From assembly GCA_020403045.1 (NCBI GenBank), contig JADBYK010000006.1, forward strand, positions 19,713-83,712: a stretch of DNA of 64,000 nucleotides, in the 5' to 3' direction. Below, in pieces: positions 61,777 through 64,000 of this stretch. The translations under genes were made by a program, and so were the position numbers. The notes beneath the pieces were generated by a model. It did no database searches, was not told where the DNA came from, and saw only the letters and a program-made list of their open reading frames with translations. Each line of letters opens with the position of its first letter. The stretch's first letter is position 1. Source of the stretch: Cytophagales bacterium (lineage in GTDB: Bacteria; Bacteroidota; Bacteroidia; Cytophagales; Cyclobacteriaceae).

Positions 61777-63798
61777 ATGATCCCAACGCCTGTGAGAATT
61801 TTTATATTTTTCGGTTTGTTGCTTCTGAGCACTACAGCTATAGCGCAACCTGGAGGATACACGCTGGTATGGTCTGATGAATTTTCTGGTACAGGACCGA
61901 TTTCATCTGACTTATGGTTTCATCAAACACAACTTCCGGCAGGCGGCAATTGGTATAACAATGAACAACAACACTACACAAACCGAATTGAAAATTCATC
62001 CGTAGCCAATGGCTTTTTGAAAATCGTAGCGAAGAAAGAGAGTTTCACAAATCAAGGCTTTACCAAACAATACACTTCTGCACGCCTAAACTCCAAATTC
62101 GCATTTACCTATGGGCGGGTCGATGCACGGGCTAAACTACCCACAGGTGCAGGTACGTGGCCGGCAATTTGGATGCTCGGGAAAAATATCAATGAACCTG
62201 GGGGATTCTTTTCCAGTCAATTTGGAACTACAAACTGGCCCGCAACCGGTGAAATTGATATCATGGAACACTGGGGAAACAATCCCAATGTCATTCACGG
62301 TTCGATTCATACTACTTCTAGCTCCGGTAATACCATCAACACAAAGACCATCAATGTATCTCAAGTAAGCACTACGTTCCATATCTATTCAATAATCTGG
62401 GATGAAGAGAAGATTCAGTTTTTAGTTGACAATGTACCCTTTTACACCTACAACCCACCTGTAAAGAATGCAAGTACCTGGCCATTTGATAAGCCGCAAT
62501 ATTTGCTTTTGAATATTGCCATGGGAGGAGTAGGTGGAGCGATCGATCCTGCCTTTACACAATCGTCTATGGAAATCGACTATGTAAGAGTATATCAAAA
62601 AGGAGTTACTCCGCCAGTAAATTCACAGACCATCACATTTCCAGCAATAGGAGATAAAACAATTGGGGATGCTCCATTCGCGTTAATGGCAACAGCAAGT
62701 TCAAACCTACCTATATCCTACTCTACTAGTTCGGATAAAGTCACAATTAGTGGTAGTACAGCAACGATTGTAAAAGCTGGCCGCGTAGCCGTTACAGCCA
62801 ACCAGACCGGTAGCGCATCTTTCAATGCCGCACCAGAAGTGGCGCGATCGTTTTGCATCAAACCTTTGAAGCCAACTGTTATCGTCACTCAACCAACCAC
62901 AGGAACATTTTTACTTACTTCTAGTGCATCTGCGGGAAACAAATGGTTTCTAAATGGAAATGTGATTGCTTCCGCAACCAATTCAACATTCACGACTACT
63001 ACTCTGGGTAACTACAAGGTGCAGGTAACAGAAGACGATTGTATTAGCGATTTCTCGACTGAAGTGGAAGTTAACCTAAAGGGCAACCAAACCATTTCGT
63101 TTACTGCTATCCCCGACAAAACAGTTGGCGATGCTCCGTTTGCTTTGACAGCAACAGCCACTTCAAGTCTTGGGGTGGCCTTCACAGCAGACTCTGATAG
63201 AGTGACGATAAATAGCAACACGGCAACGATTGTAAAAGCCGGACGTACAATCATTAAAGCCAACCAGGGAGGTAATGATTCGTTTAACGCTGCGCCAGAG
63301 GTCACACGCTCCTTTTGTATCAAACCTGCTAGGCCAATTGTAGCAGTCATCGGAATAAATGTTGAAACCATCATACTTACCTCAAACGCAGAAACAGGAA
63401 ATAAATGGTTTTTAAATGGAACCGTTATTCCTTCAGCCAACAATGCAACTCTTCCAGTCACAGTACCTGGTATCTACAAAGTGCAGGTAACGATTGATGG
63501 TTGTGTAAGTGAGTTCTCTGCCGATGTGCCGCTCATTGTAACAGGTGATCTAGTAGGCGTTAGAAGTACAGTCAGTTATTTCCCCAATCCAGTCAAAAAT
63601 TATTTCGAACTGGTTGGAATAAAAGGCGAGCTGTCCAATGTTCAGCTAGTTGATCTCGCTGGACGAAGAAATTCCATCGATTTTGAAAAATCGGGAGACG
63701 TTTACAAGGCTAACATAGAACACTTAATTCAGGGCGTTTACCTTCTTCAAGTTCAAGAAGGTAGATTGTTTCACAGGATTAAATTAATTAAAAAGTAG
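61777..63798 (+). CDS. T9SS-secreted GH16 beta-1,3-glucanase with Ig-like units
   Basis: A 673-aa exported enzyme (signal IFIFFGLLLLSTTAIAQ). Residues about 25-280 are the GH16 catalytic domain with ExDxxE as E159-I-D-I-M-E164 (ATGEIDIMEHWG), plus TWPAIWMLGKN and FDKPQYLLLNIAMGG. Two 154-aa Ig-like units follow (QTITFPAIGDKTIGDAPF; QTISFTAIPDKTVGDAPF), then a T9SS sorting domain (YFPNPVKNYFELVGIKGE to HRIKLIKK). It should be exported across the outer membrane and attached to the surface or released, cutting laminarin-type glucan outside. Its last 1173 bp match the end of the 1409-aa gene in length and content. It closes the operon before a terminator. Confidence 0.92.
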   Translation: MIPTPVRIFIFFGLLLLSTTAIAQPGGYTLVWSDEFSGTGPISSDLWFHQTQLPAGGNWYNNEQQHYTNRIENSSVANGFLKIVAKKESFTNQGFTKQYTSARLNSKFAFTYGRVDARAKLPTGAGTWPAIWMLGKNINEPGGFFSSQFGTTNWPATGEIDIMEHWGNNPNVIHGSIHTTSSSGNTINTKTINVSQVSTTFHIYSIIWDEEKIQFLVDNVPFYTYNPPVKNASTWPFDKPQYLLLNIAMGGVGGAIDPAFTQSSMEIDYVRVYQKGVTPPVNSQTITFPAIGDKTIGDAPFALMATASSNLPISYSTSSDKVTISGSTATIVKAGRVAVTANQTGSASFNAAPEVARSFCIKPLKPTVIVTQPTTGTFLLTSSASAGNKWFLNGNVIASATNSTFTTTTLGNYKVQVTEDDCISDFSTEVEVNLKGNQTISFTAIPDKTVGDAPFALTATATSSLGVAFTADSDRVTINSNTATIVKAGRTIIKANQGGNDSFNAAPEVTRSFCIKPARPIVAVIGINVETIILTSNAETGNKWFLNGTVIPSANNATLPVTVPGIYKVQVTIDGCVSEFSADVPLIVTGDLVGVRSTVSYFPNPVKNYFELVGIKGELSNVQLVDLAGRRNSIDFEKSGDVYKANIEHLIQGVYLLQVQEGRLFHRIKLIKK

Positions 63799-63842
63799 AT
63801 TCCCGACCATATCAGGCAATTTGGTATTCAACTTTGGACGGT

Positions 63843-63878
63843 AAAAAAATGCCCTTTTTGGCGAGGGCAAATTTTTTT
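63843..63878 (+). terminator. Rho-independent terminator ending the glucan operon
   Basis: TGCCCT (63850-63855) and AGGGCA (63864-63869) enclose an 8-base loop. A run of seven Ts (63872-63878) follows and seven As precede, giving a bidirectional-looking terminator 45 bp after the GH16 stop. Confidence 0.75.
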
Positions 63879-63883
63879 AACCC

Positions 63884-63910
63884 AAACTATGCATTAGGAA
63901 TGCATAGTTT
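63884..63910. repeat. Perfect inverted repeat AAACTATGCATT-AGG-AATGCATAGTTT
   Basis: Two 12-bp arms are exact complements with a 3-base loop. It lies 6 bp after the T-run of the terminator, between the GH16 gene and the next gene. It may be a second terminator stem or a repeat element. Confidence 0.6.
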
Positions 63911-63920
63911 GCCCAGGGGG

Positions 63921-63948
63921 TTGACGATCCGCCTGAGGCGGATGTCAA
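63921..63948. repeat. REP-like palindrome with one bulged base
   Basis: TTGAC-G-ATCCGCC-TGA-GGCGGAT-GTCAA folds as a 12-bp stem with a single unpaired G (63926) and loop TGA. The core ATCCGCC-TGA-GGCGGAT is GC-rich in an AT-rich setting. Short palindromes of this kind recur between genes in many Bacteroidota genomes. Confidence 0.55.
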
Positions 63949-63963
63949 GGTTAAACCCTGACA

Positions 63964-64000
63964 ATGAAAATCACCAACTTGGTTTTCTTACTTGGGGCTA
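63964..64000 (+). CDS. Start of an exported protein, cut by window edge
   Basis: ATG at 63964 opens MKITNLVFLLGA, which runs to the window end. A Lys followed by a hydrophobic run is the start of a signal peptide. No further identity can be read. It follows the glucan operon terminator and the palindromes, so it is probably a separate transcription unit. Confidence 0.5.
   Translation, partial: MKITNLVFLLGA

Noticed and set aside
63012..63461. 149-aa minus-strand frame inside the secreted GH16 gene
   Set aside because: Matching shadows appear opposite the same Ig-like units in the 1409-aa gene, so it follows from the repeat sequence rather than being a gene.

Overview
The window looks like a chromosomal segment of a Bacteroidota member, most likely order Cytophagales. 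The evidence is two proteins ending in a type IX secretion (Por) C-terminal sorting domain, a Y_Y_Y-propeller regulator, split Rhs/YD proteins, lipoproteins with a bare Ser/Gly/Asn-Cys lipobox, and TAnnTTTG -7 promoter elements with little Shine-Dalgarno signal. The genus cannot be fixed from sequence alone.

Layout. 1-7.6 kb is mostly housekeeping: a truncated tail-specific protease (prc), a zinc-ribbon membrane protein, two small ORFs behind a pair of operator-like palindromes, a MazG-like pyrophosphatase, tyrS, a PAP2-like protein, a PhyH dioxygenase and a short-chain dehydrogenase. 7.6-15.1 kb (minus strand) is an envelope cluster: ExbB, ExbD, a TonB-like protein, a SPOR protein, an outer-membrane barrel and a large TPR protein. 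15.2-23.4 kb holds holA, a rhomboid protease, a TerB-like protein, a sigma-54 response regulator with a hybrid histidine kinase, ribE and an M20 amidohydrolase. A 63-bp array of nine heptamers lies between the last two.

23.4-37.4 kb (minus strand) is accessory. It holds a gene broken by one stop codon and bounded by a 15-bp inverted repeat, an unknown coiled-coil protein, and a polymorphic-toxin operon: fibre-like protein, SpvB-like protein, Rhs protein with a small C-terminal toxin domain, and a 100-aa putative immunity protein. A NarL-type response regulator with a one-base frameshift follows.

38.5-63.8 kb is a beta-1,3-glucan (laminarin-type) utilisation locus with no SusC/SusD pair. Its parts are a 1409-aa T9SS protein with six binding-type repeats, a transmembrane Y_Y_Y-LuxR regulator, a clan GH-A glycosidase fused to a predicted outer-membrane beta-barrel, a surface glycan-binding lipoprotein, a GH16 lipoprotein, a GH149-like phosphorylase, a cytoplasmic GH3, a GH17 lipoprotein, a GPH-family sugar transporter fused to a cytoplasmic GH17 domain, a free cytoplasmic GH17, and a T9SS-secreted GH16. 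The inferred flow is surface cutting by the GH16 enzymes, capture by the binding proteins, entry perhaps through the GH-barrel fusion, trimming by the GH17 lipoprotein, inner-membrane import by the transporter-GH17 fusion, then cytoplasmic breakdown by GH17, GH3 and the phosphorylase to glucose and glucose-1-phosphate. The first and last proteins of the locus share an equal-length 1173-bp 3' module. The window ends with a terminator, palindromic repeats and the first codons of another exported protein.
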